Assembly: GCA_963402885.1 (NCBI GenBank)
Contig: OY727099.1
Coordinates: 24,819,001 to 24,883,000, forward strand
DNA from: Antedon bifida
Lineage: Eukaryota > Echinodermata > Crinoidea > Comatulida > Antedonidae
DNA: 64,000 nt
Reading direction: 5' to 3'
Of the stretch, positions 27,486-39,700 are shown piece by piece. Both the position numbers and the translations under genes were made by a program. Within the stretch, counting starts at the first letter, position 1; each line of letters starts with the position of its first letter. Below the pieces are notes generated by a model. It was not told the origin of the DNA and searched no databases. It worked only from the letters and a program-made list of their open reading frames with translations.

Positions 27486-27819
27486 TCATGCAATTATGAA
27501 AGTGTAATAAAAAATATGTGTCAGCTTCATTGGATTGCCCTTGTTTCTTTGAGCTTCTTTTCAAGAGGAAATGTGTGATGTTATTTAATTAATGTTATGT
27601 GTGTGTGGACAGACATGAATATGTGAGGGAATTTCTAGACTGTGCTAATATCAGAGAGAATTACCTGTATAGTGTGATTATTATATTGTATATTGAAGTA
27701 CTATAATATTGAAATATTGGCAGCCACAAATTCTGATTAGAAGTACCATAAAATGCTAAAATGACTTTAAAAATGTTATGACATGTGGACAGACACAATA
27801 TGCATAATCAAAGATTCAA

Positions 27820-27827
27820 CCAATCAG
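27820..27827 (+). promoter_or_regulatory. CCAAT box (CCAATCAG)
   Basis: A textbook NF-Y-type CCAATCAG about 220 bases before a possible first-exon donor at 28043. It is the only support for a promoter of the candidate small gene, and such an octamer can occur by chance. Confidence 0.25.
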
Positions 27828-28595
27828 AATACAGAGATTTTCTGTTTCATGCAGCAGTCTATTTAGCAGACTATGTACAAAATGGAGTGTGACTGCTGAG
27901 TGGTGAACATATATATCTTTTTAATTGATTGATTTAATTGATTAAAGTCAATTTTATATGGGATGTGGTTGACCAATCTAGACAATTAAAACCTAAAGGT
28001 TGCTACAATGTTGTCAATTACTGCCAAACTGTGAACAGAACAGGTATGTTTATAAGGCTAGGCCTAAATCAAGTTGATCTGTATTGGGGGCCTAGCTAGA
28101 TTGATGAAGGGGGCTTGGGTGTCACAGACCCACTTGATGAATGTGGTATTGTATTAAGGAGGTAACCACACACTGACCCACCTAATATACTGACTCATCA
28201 CAAAGTGGTATTTTATACTTGTCTGCCAACTTATCAGCCAGTACATATTCATCTTCTAGTCACACAGTCAGAGAGTACTGGGTCAAAATAGTTCAACAAA
28301 AGATTTGAAATTGGTTTTTCTCATGGCAACTTAATATAAAAATAGTAAAATCAGTAAAATGTTAAAACACGTAAACAAGTAAAATACACAGTACAGTAAA
28401 AATATACAGATTAAAATGCATATACAGGATTTACAAAATACAAAAATAATAAGAGGATAAATGCTATTAGGTGTTCCCAGATGTTCGAAAATACAATTAT
28501 TTGTGTTTTTTGTCATTATATCCAAGTGTAATGTAAGTTAGTTTATAATATGCTCTCACAAATTAAATTTTATTGTAAAATTATATCTATTTCAG

Positions 28596-30772
28596 TATAC
28601 TGCTGGAAGGTTTACGTTCTCTCTTGTCATAAACAACATTTGTACACCCGACATGTATCATCTATCTAGGCCTATAGATAGGTAAGTGAATTTTCTTGTT
28701 TTATTTTAAAGTATAAAATTAATTGGGATATAATAATTTACAGTAGTGGAGCTGTAGCTTGGTGGTTAAGTAGTGGAGCGGTAGCTTGGTGCTTGCCTTC
28801 CAATCCCAAGATTGCCAGGGTTGTACTTGTTGTTGTAACTCATAACTCTTTCAACTGCACGCCCAAAGCCTCAAATGAGACTTAGTTTATAAGCACGATA
28901 AGCACTATAAAATAGTTTATCTCATCCTGTAATTGGCGAGTTTGTGCTCGCTGTTGGATGAATATGAAATAAATAAATAAAATTAACAACACCACTAGCA
29001 GCCATGGTTGTTGATTCAATTTTATTGTTTAAATCAGTTACATGGTTTTGATATAAAAGAAAAATCGATGACACAGCTTCATTATTCTGTATACTTTATT
29101 GTCCTGTAGTATAATTTAATATTTGCAATAATAATAGTACCCTAATTATATGATTAACAACCTTTGTAAATAAAATATTATATCCAGGTCAGGTTATAAA
29201 TCCCATTTAGGTCAACCCCAATACATATAATGCAACAATTATCTTGATGTATTATTACATGAAAAACACATTGTAATATTAATGATGTGATCAATCATAT
29301 TGTATTCAGCGTATTAAACAATACCCATATTTTACAATTCCTTATTGTGTATTTTTCAACATCCAACAACCTAAATCAGCAATTATGAGATGTAGGCTTA
29401 GATGTAAACTAAGTCTTGTTAGAAGGCTTATAGGTTGTTTCTGGAAATGAGAACAATTATGTGGTCTCTGACAGAGCCACGACTTGAACCAAACCCTTTT
29501 AATTTGTAAGCAAGCATGTTTATCAATCTAGAACATCACTTTACAGTGCTTTATCACAAAAGGTACATAATGCTAGATAATGTTAAATAGGTGCTAGTGC
29601 ATACCGGAAGTTGCATTTGATGTTGTTTAGTTGCTTTAGTTTTATACATAAAATCTAGGCAGTGCTTACAAATCTCTGATGTTTACAAATTAGCACAGTA
29701 GTTAAAAAAGTAACTACCGTATGAAATTACATAATATACTGTAGATTATTACTACCACACGGAGTGCAGAGGACAGGAATACTAGGCCATATTCTTCATA
29801 GGGAAAGAATGAATTAATATATCTATCATAATATCAGTAACTTTTTGTAGACCTAGGCCTTATATGTTATATTTACAATACAAAAAAATACATTGGGAAC
29901 TTAAAATAATAATAATAATTAATAATCTTCTTAAACTATAATTTATTATATACTGCTCATGTCTTAATGACTACATCTCTGGGAACTCTATTAGCACAAC
30001 TTTTGTATAACTCTTCTAAACGTTGATTGTGTTTTTACCAACATTCTCAGCATGTCTCTCTGTTATATTGCGAATAGTGTAATAATCGCTATTTTCTTCA
30101 TGTCCTTATTTTCACTTGACCATATACATAATTGACCACACACACTATTGACCACATGTTTTCAAAGCCAACTGTTGATAGCACTTTCATATTCACTTGG
30201 TTCGATAAATGGTTTATTTATTGACCTGTGGGGATAGAAAATATTTAAATAAATATTAAATTATTTATTATTTTATACCTATTTTAAGTATAACCTTAAT
30301 TTAGAATTTTAGAATTTTTGGCAGTTTTTATTTGTGATGCATTTAGTAAATTCTAAATTCATTTAATTTTAAAAGCTTCAACATACTCAACTAAAAACCA
30401 ACATTAGATTCGACCTAATATCTATCAAAACCTGTGTGCTAGGTGCTATGTTATTAGACCGCTAGAATATTCAAGACTGTGTAACTGTAATGTATATAAA
30501 GCAAAAATATACTAAAAATAGCTAAGACTTGATAAATTGTGAAAATAGTAATCATCAGGATTGGTAAATCATTAGGACATCTAAATAGTTTGATGGATTT
30601 GGAGAAAAATGTATATTTTATTTATATTTGCTTTAGGACATTCGTAGACATTTTCCGAGGACCAATTCTACTTGCCCCAAATCAAATAATGATTGAAGAT
30701 TTTATGAACTCAATTTCCCGAGTTAGTCGAGTTGATGTCGCAAATAAACGTCATGGTTTAGTTTTGAAATGA
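28596..30772 (+). CDS. candidate small spliced gene of unknown function
   Basis: Two exon-like blocks join in frame. 28596-28681 lies between an acceptor (CTATTTCAG) and a strong donor (AG|GTAAGTG). 30637-30772 follows an acceptor (TTGCTTTAG) and ends in TGA. The joined 222 bases are open throughout (73 codons plus stop). An inner ATG would give a 54-residue protein starting MYHLSRPIDR and ending KRHGLVLK. A possible 5' UTR exon ends with a donor at 28043 (ACAG|GTATGT), and a CCAAT box lies at 27820. With that exon the frame is closed upstream, which favours the 54-aa form. The last exon lies inside the final VPS18 intron, antisense, so the two genes would overlap convergently. I do not recognise the protein. 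Chance is possible. Confidence 0.3.
28742..28985 (+). mobile_element. tRNA-derived SINE
   Basis: The A-box-like TAGCTTGGTGGTTAAG occurs in a head that is partly duplicated (AGTGGAGC...TAGCTTGGTG twice). A degenerate B box (GGGTTGTACTTG) follows, then the body with GCCTCAAATGAGACTTAG and a tail of AAATA repeats. The same body occurs reversed at 50805-50954. Confidence 0.75.
28990..30160. other. AT-rich intergenic/3' region between small-gene exons and VPS18
   Basis: Plain AT-rich sequence. The VPS18 3' UTR should run leftward from 30162, and TTTATT (AATAAA on the minus strand) near 29944 is a possible poly(A) signal. Confidence 0.4.
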
Positions 30773-33700
30773 AGAGAAGAAGCATGAATTATTATTCTTG
30801 ATTTGAATTACAAATTTTTTTGTCGCCTACCGCGCTGTTAACGATGTTTATACCGTTAAGTAATTAGACACCGAAACAACATGATAGTGAAGATTGTATT
30901 TGACAATTAACAAGTCTTACATAACATTTTAGTTTTTTATAATTGAAGTTTGATACCTTAAATTCTCTTAAATTAAAAATACACTTTAAATAATGTTGAA
31001 ACATGAATGTTATTTTCTATTTAATGTCAAAACTAATAAAAAAAAAAAACTAATAAAAAAAACTAAACAAATTATAAATCTGATCTGACTAAATTTTATT
31101 TATAAATCCGATATTTGATTTCTTTGTATAATGCTAGATGCCTGCCCTAGGATAGTTAAATTGATCCAATAGATTTTGTGTACATGAATTAATTTGTTTT
31201 GAATTTAAATAGCGTATGCATTCGTGTATAGTACATCTAATGGGTTTGTATTTATAGTAGATAGACCATCAGAATAAATTTATTTATAAATCCAACATTT
31301 GACCTTCTTATACTGTATAATAATTGTTACTATACTTTGATGTTTTAAATTTGAATAGTACATGAAGATTCAATGCTACTGTCAAAATCATTAATATATG
31401 GATGTTTTTTGTTTTTTTTGTATTTCTTTTACATCAGTATATCATTTCATTTTTTTATTAATCTTTTTTTGACAGCATTTGTACATTTATTACTAATCTA
31501 ATACTTGGATAATAGAATTCTAAGCAATCTTGTTCACAATGAATATTATAATTAATCAAATACCACAGGTGCTTATTATGTATATTAAGTTATTTGTGAA
31601 AGCAGGTCACAGGGTCAAAAGTAATAAAGTATAGTATTCTATTACTGATGCGGATGCTCAAATTCATTCCAGCAATAACGATGTGACATTCGAAATAGAC
31701 CGAGTAATAAAAACTACTATCAAATCATTTCTTTGATGATGTAATTACAGATATGGATATGTCAATTTTCTCAATTCTATGTACAACAAATTTGTGAGAT
31801 AACCATGTAATTAGCTTTTACAAATTAGATAAACAATTTATATTAGGTGAATGAAATGTTATATATATATTAACATTTTAGAAGTTTAAGAAATATTAAA
31901 AGTTTAGTTTATGCGAATAGTGACCATTGCGAATTGGGGATTTCAGTGGCCTTTAACACTGGATGTGATGGGTTCAAATCCCAGTTTAATCCCATTTGAT
32001 TATGAGGGGTTTTGTGTGTTTAGCACTCTACTCTAAAGCAACAAGATATAGTGGTCTTGTGGTATGGTGTCAGGTTAATAACCTGGCAGTCATGAGTTCA
32101 AATCTCAATTGTGGCATTTAATTAATAGATTGGTTAGCAATCTTCCAGAATAGGGGAAGTACCTAAAGAAACAAGATCAGTGGTCTTGTGGTATGGTGCC
32201 ATGCTAATAACTCAAAGATTTTAGGTTTAAATCTCAATTGTACAATTCACTTAATAGTCATTCATTTAAAAAGAAATAATATTCATTCGTATTTAGTGAA
32301 GGTAATTCTTCAACTGTTTTGTAGGAGAAAATGATATTCAGGTGGTCTAGGCAAATTCAGGTTAGGGAGGGGAAAGGGTTAAAAGGTTACACATAACACT
32401 TGTGTAATAGACAGTGTTAAAATAAAATTTCAAGAGCATACCTAATCATAATCTCTCCACAATTAACACAATCAGCTGCGATGATGTCATCAAGTTCGTT
32501 TCGTAGTTGATCATGCAGGTCTCGTCTTGAGACAACGTCTGGCGTCGACCCACCTGACAGATTAGCCGAAGACGTAGCTGGCTGCGTAGCAAAGGTGACA
32601 AGGCGACGCTGTAGCTCCTCTACTTTCGATTTTTTGCTCTCGCTGAGATTCGGCAAAACCTGGAAAAGTAAATCATACAATGACAGAAGTAGGAAAAAAT
32701 TAATTTAGAAATATTAAATAAAGATTAATTTATCAAAATATCGCATACATGATGACAAGCTCTTAAAAGAAATTGAAAGATACATGTGTTATTTTTTTTC
32801 TATTTTTTAAAGTGTATTTGGAATGGCATAATAATAATAATTGCAGTGGTCTATATTTGGAGTGGTCTATATTTGAAGTGGTCTATATTTAGAGTAGTCT
32901 ATATTTGTAATGGTCTATATTTGGTGTGGTCTATATTTGGAGTGGGCTATATTTAGAGTGGTCTATATTTGGAGTGGTCTATATTTGGAGTGGTCTATAT
33001 TTGAAGTGGTCTATATTTAGAGTAGTCTATATTTGGAGTGGTCTATATTTGGAGTGGGCTATATTTGGAGTGGTCTATATTTGGTGTGGTCTATATTTGG
33101 AGTGGGCTATATTTGGAGTGGTCTATATTTAGAGTGGGCTATATTTAGAGTGGGCTATATTTGTTGTTTTCTATATTTGGAGTTGTCTATATTTGGAGTT
33201 GTCTATATTTGGAGTTTTCTATATTTGGAGTTGTATATATTTGGAGTTTTCTATATTTGGAGTTGTCTATATTTAGAGTTGTCTATATTTAGAGTTGTCT
33301 ATATTTGGAGTTGTCTATATTTGGAGTTTTCTATATTTGGAGTTGTCTATATTTAGATTTATAGTGATCTATATTTAGAGTTGCCTATAGTATAATTGGA
33401 ATTATCTATTGTTGGACTTGTCTGTAATTTGAGTAATCTCTAATTTTAGTGATCTTAACTCGACCGATACAGTATATAATTGGAGTGAACTCTAATTGGA
33501 AGTGGTCTATAATTGGAGTAGTGTTTAATTGGACCAGCCTTTAATTTGAGTGGTCAATAAATGGAGCAACACTATGATACATTATACAGAAACAAGTAGA
33601 TTATTTTTAGTTCATGCATTGGCCTGAAACTTAAATTATGTTCCTGAACAAACCTATATGTAATAGACTACAGACCTACATAAATTAGCAATTATAATGA

Positions 33701-36700
33701 ATACTTGTGACAGAATAAAGACATACGAAACCTTGGAAATATATACATTACCCAATCAATCAATTAGACACATAAAAAAGAAATGCAAAATCATTGAATT
33801 ATAGACTAATTTAAGCAGATTGACAAATGTAATGTGACAGTAGTAGGTTTGGTGCGACGAATGTGAAATATCTGATTCATCATTTAATATCATATTATGA
33901 TTCATAATTGAAGGCATACATTTAATGGAGAAACATAATGATCAATTTATCGATAAATTAATTCATAAATTATGATGGCATACATACACTTTGTGGCACG
34001 CGTCATATTCAGTGTATATTTGTTGGGAATTTATTAATTAGTTTTAAAACTGTGGCGTGTGAAGCTCTGTCTACACTATCAAACTAGTTTGGCAAAAAAA
34101 GTGTGATGTGCCCAAACATGGTAGTGATATGCTCAAATATGGTAGTGATATGCTCAAATATGATAGTGACATGACATCATCATGTCCATATATAGGCACA
34201 TCACATCTTTTTTTGTCACATAAAGTTTGATAGTGCAGACAGAACTTTATAAATGTATGATACAGTAGATGTCTAGGCCCAGAATTTATTTATAGCAATT
34301 TCTGTAAATTACTGTAGTACATATATACATGTTGGTAAAAGTAATTTTAGAAATTCTAACAGCTTAGATACATTTTTTTATTTTGGAATATTTATTTTAT
34401 ATACCTCTGCAATAAGACAATCACTGTGAAACATGTGTTGGCAGGGAAACAGATAAAACGTTCTGCTTAGAAGTGGAAAGCTGCACGTTGAACACTTCTG
34501 CTGTGGGCCTACGATGCCATACCTAGCAAAATAGAAAACAAAGTTAGAATAATCTTTCTTTATGTTGACATGGAGACCTTGGTGGGCTGGATACGAAATT
34601 TGGAAAAAGGTAGGGGTTGGCATTAAAGATATATTGTCTCCCTGAAAAAATAATTTTTGTTGTTGAATATGCCATTTTAATGTCACATAATAGTTATCTA
34701 CTTTGACCACAAATTTAATTTTCTCTCTTTTTGTATTAATTAGAGAATACATCTTTAACAAACATCAAACACTTTTCTCTTTGAATTTAGCCCGGGAGGT
34801 GGGATTATATTTGAGCATGGTTTTTTACTTTGTCATTCACGGTAGTATAAAAATAAAAATATTTTATTTTAAGGTGTGTATATATTAATTAATAGAGAGT
34901 AACTTAATATTTTCAAATATTGACAAGTAATGTTCTGTCTACACTACCAAACTAGTTTGACAAAAAATGTTATGTGCCCATATATGGACTTAATGATGTC
35001 ATATACCATATTTAGGAATTCCACTACCATATTTGGGCACATCACACATTTTTTTCAAACTAGTTTGATAGTGTAGACAGAGCTTTAAAAATATAAAAAG
35101 ATGACCGACTTGTTCCTCATTTCTTGAATGTCAGATCTGATAGATCGAGCGCTCTCAGTGGCATCTTCCATTTCCTGCTTCAGGGTCTCTATGTGCTGAT
35201 TATATTCAGCAAGTGAATTGCAGATTGCTTCCTATCAAAATTACAAAGTTAAAATATTTGAACGTTACGCATCTCATCATGATTTGAAACGACAGATTGT
35301 AAACTGGTTTAATGTGACAACTTGATATTCAATTATAAAAAGATAAAAGATATAGTACTTGATACTCATGACCTAGACATGACCTTTTGCATATAATTAT
35401 GGACCTAAATAAAAAAGACATCAATCATGGTAATGGTATGTTAGAACAGGGATTTTCCATAAAAAAAATATGTTTTTAGGCTAATTTCTTTGCAACAGCC
35501 TTCAATCAAACAAGCGTTCAGACATGTTTACACATTAAATATTCAGGTCACATAGAGGTCAAAGATAGCTGTATATTTATAGGACAGATCAGCTTAGTTT
35601 AGTTCTATACAATTTCTACATCCAGCCTCATACATACATATGGGATCCTCCTCTCCTACATCGTAGAACTGGAGTCGAAAACCTATTCGGCACCAAATAG
35701 CCTACTAAGGTGATCGTTAAGATTTTTCTTTGATTGTGTAATGGCTTTGGCTTGCCTGATTTCCATACTTAAAATACGAGAGATTTTAATCCAAGGATCA
35801 CGATAGTACCGTCTTGTTGGAACATGAGGGCAGGAATCCATGCTTTGTTACATTTTGCCAAATGTAAAAATCATGAATTGCTCATTCTTCTGATATATAC
35901 TTTAATATTGACTGTCGCTGTGCTAATTAGCACCTTACCTTGAAATGGTCAATAGTTACAAAGTCTGGGAAGAAAGGAAGTATATCTTCAATCTTCAACA
36001 GTTCACTCTCTTGTAAGAATTCCATGGCACGTTTTATGTTGTTCTCTTTCTCTACGACGTGCCGTGCGATGCGTAACCACAGTTTCTTCTTCAATTCCTC
36101 ATCATCTTCAGGCTTGTTTGCATTCAGCTTTGCAAGGTCAACATCGACCTACATTAAAGAAAAAAGTTTTTTTATTATAATCATTCAATGGTCAACATTT
36201 TCTTCAATCAATGTATTACTACAGTGTGTGTAAGTGTAGGAAATGCCCAAAAGTGTAGGAAATGGCCAAAAGTAGGAAATGCCCAAATGTAAGAATATGT
36301 TCAAAAGTGTAGGAAATGCCCAAAAGTGTAGGAAATGCCCAAATGTAAGAATATGTTCAAAAGTGTAGGAAATCATGCCCAAAAGTAGGAAATTCCAAAA
36401 TGCAAAAAATGCCCAAAAGTAAGGGAGCGTGCCCAAATGTTTTTACTCCGTTTAACTTGTTGTAACGCAACTAGTTTAACGATTTACCGTTATATGCAAG
36501 CTAATTTAAATGGGGTTGGGCGTGTTCAGTGAGGCATATCAAGCCCTCCGTTTACTAGCTACTATGCTGTTATGATCACTCCATTGTTTAACGCGTAATT
36601 AACGGGAGACCGGACATGCCGTTCAGTGTTGCGTAACGATGATTCCAACGCGTTATTAACAGTCCTTGTTATGGTATGTTGCGTGAAATCCTATGATGAC

Positions 36701-39700
36701 TCAAAATAACGGGTTATTAGCAGTCCGGTCATTGTTGTTACAACGCGTTGTTAACACGATTGTTAATTCGTTTAATAGCTTTTTGGGCTCGTATGTTATG
36801 TTATAATTATATTTATTAAAATAATCATGTATTATACTGTATCCTAGGCCTACCGTAAAATAAAAATATATATAGGCCTAGGCCTACACGGTAAAATAAA
36901 AATATATAGGTCTAAGCATACTATTTACGATCCGATTCATGGTATTTTTTAGCCTGGTACGTCGGGCGACACGTGTCTAAATTTCTAATAGCCGACTTTC
37001 ACCTGAAAAAAAATACGCATTTTTGATCCCTGGATGTAACATGATATCGACGCGAATACCGCACTACAGAGAGCTAGGCCATGAACGATTCGTTAAAAGT
37101 ACACCGCCAGACAATCGCGTAGCTATTGTTTAGATTACACTATAAACAATTAATAACAAAGAAAGCCTAGAAAGATAAGCTCCTCCTCTCGTTAAAATTG
37201 TTAAATAATTTTGCTTTGACTGAGCCATTTTGTGACGGTTTCAACTCTTATCCATAACATTTCATTAATTAAACAATCAAATATAGATTTGCACTTTAGA
37301 CAATATTTTTTAAAATAATTTATTGTATCAGTTCAGGCAAGGCGTTTAACTGACACAAAAACTCAGTAAATTGTGGAATGATTCTACTCTATTGTAATTC
37401 AATACTATCGTCCGTTAGATCGGCGTTTAACGGACACAAAAACTCAGTAGATTGTGGAATGATGCTACTCTACTGTAATTCAATACTATCGTCCGTTAGA
37501 TCGGCGTTTAACGGACACAAAAACTCAGTAGATTGTGGAATGATGCTACTCTATTGTAATTCAATACTATCGTCCGTTAGCTCGGCGTTCAACGGACACA
37601 ACAACTCAGTAGATTGTGGAATGATGCTACTCTACTGTAATTCAATACTATCGTCCGTTAGATCGGCGTTTAACGGACACAAAAACTCAGTAACCTGTGG
37701 AATGATGCTATAATATGCTGTCATTCAATACTATCGTCCGTTAGCTCGGCGTTTAACTGACACAAAAACTCAGTAAATTGTGGAATGATTCTACTCTATT
37801 GTAATTCAATACTATCGTCCGTTAGCTCGGCGTTTAACGGACACAAACACTCAGTAACCTGTGGAATGATGCTATACTCTATCTGTCATTTAATACTATC
37901 GTCCGTTAGATCGACGTTTAACGGACACAAAAACTCAGTAGATTGTGGAATGATGCTACTCTACTGTAATTCAATACTATCGTCCGTTAGATCGGCGTTT
38001 AACGGACACAAAAACTCAGTAGATTGTGGAATGATGCTACTCTACTGTAATTCAATACTATCGTCCGTTAGCTCGGCGTTTAACGGACACAAAAACTCAG
38101 TAAATTGTGGAATGATGCTACTCTATTGTAATTCAATACTATCGTCCGTTAGCTCGGCGTTTAACGGACACAAAAACTCAGTAGATTGTGGAATGATGCT
38201 ACTCTACTGTAATTCAATACTATCGTCCGTTAGATCGGCGTTTAACGGACACAAAAACTCAGTAAACTGTAGAATGATACTACACTCTATATATTAGGCC
38301 TACTGTCATTTAATGATATCGTCCGTAAACTCGGCATTTAACGGACTCAAAAACTCAGTAAAACTGTGGAATATGATGCTATATAATACTGTCATTCAAT
38401 ACTATCGTCCGTTAGCTCGGCGTTTAACGGACTCAAAAACCCAGTATACTGTGGAATGATGGTATACTCTATAGGCTTATGCTGTCATTCAATACTATCG
38501 TCCGTAAACTCGGCGTTTAACGGACACAGAAACTCAGTAAATTGTGGAATGATGCTACACTCTGTCATTTAATACTATCGTCCGTTAGCTCGGCGTTTAA
38601 CGGACACAAAAACTCAGTAACCTGTGGAATGATGCTATACTCTATATTATGCTGTCATTCAATACTATCGTCCGTTAGCTCGGCGTTTAACGGACACAAA
38701 AACTCAGTAAACTCCGGGAATGATGGGTATTCGAATGATGCATACTCTATATACTGTCATCTATCGCCCGTTAACTCGGCGTTTAACGGAACAACGCACT
38801 GAATAGTAAATTCGCCCTTGGTTGAGAGCAAGTAGGGGAATTCCCTTTTTTGCGACGCCTCCCTACTGCAAGAAGGCAATTGCACATTGTTTTTATATAT
38901 TTATTTTATATATATACTGTATAAGTGTTTTGCCTATTACACCATTTAGGCCTAAATAGAAACAATAATTGTTAATGTACACAGTTTTTTTTTGTATTTT
39001 GTAATAAACATGACACCCTAGCAGCAGCATCACGGAGGCTGCCAAAAACACCGTGGTGCGTGTGTACATCGCATCGCGGTGATAAAAAACCATGTGCTTG
39101 CTAATAACGTGACGTCATATCGCCCAAAGTTTCATCCTCTGTTTTTGGACACATTCGAGGTCAGCGATAGTTAAAGTAATGATTTATTTACGTAATACAA
39201 TAATTGTTCATGTACACAGTTTTTTTAGTATTTTGTAATAAACATGACACCCTTGCAGCAGCATCACGGAGGCTGGCCAAAAACACTGTGGTGCGTGTTG
39301 TACATCGCTTCGCGGTGATAAAAAAAACCATGTGCTTGATAATAACGTGACGTCATATCGCCCAAAGTTTCCTCCTCTGTTTTTCGTGTTTTGGACACTG
39401 CTACTCCTCGCGCGGCAACTTAACTACAGTCAGTAAATGTTTTAGCTCTAGATAAACGGCGACCGGTTTCTATATTGTTTGGTCCATACCGTCTCCATAA
39501 AGGCTATACATGCTGATACTATCGATACGACAGTCGGGGTTTTATCTGTGTTTACAATTTCGCCATTTTTTTTTTCGGTCAAGTGTACAGGGTAAAAAAT
39601 AAAAAAGGAATTAACGTCAAGCATGCTAAACAAAAAATTAGTATATTATAGGAATGTTCTATAAGTTGAAAATGTTCAACAAAAATTGTGGAATTGTAGA

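Noticed and set aside
31928-32270. tRNA genes
   Set aside because: B-box-like text is present but no paired acceptor stem or full cloverleaf; called SINE relics instead.
32926-33356. Tyr/Trp-rich repeat ORFs
   Set aside because: Translation of a 16-bp minisatellite in all frames.
37378-38802. Long ORFs with 27-residue repeats
   Set aside because: They exist because the 81-bp unit is a multiple of three inside a non-coding transposon. Indels break the frame, and the repeats match no protein family.
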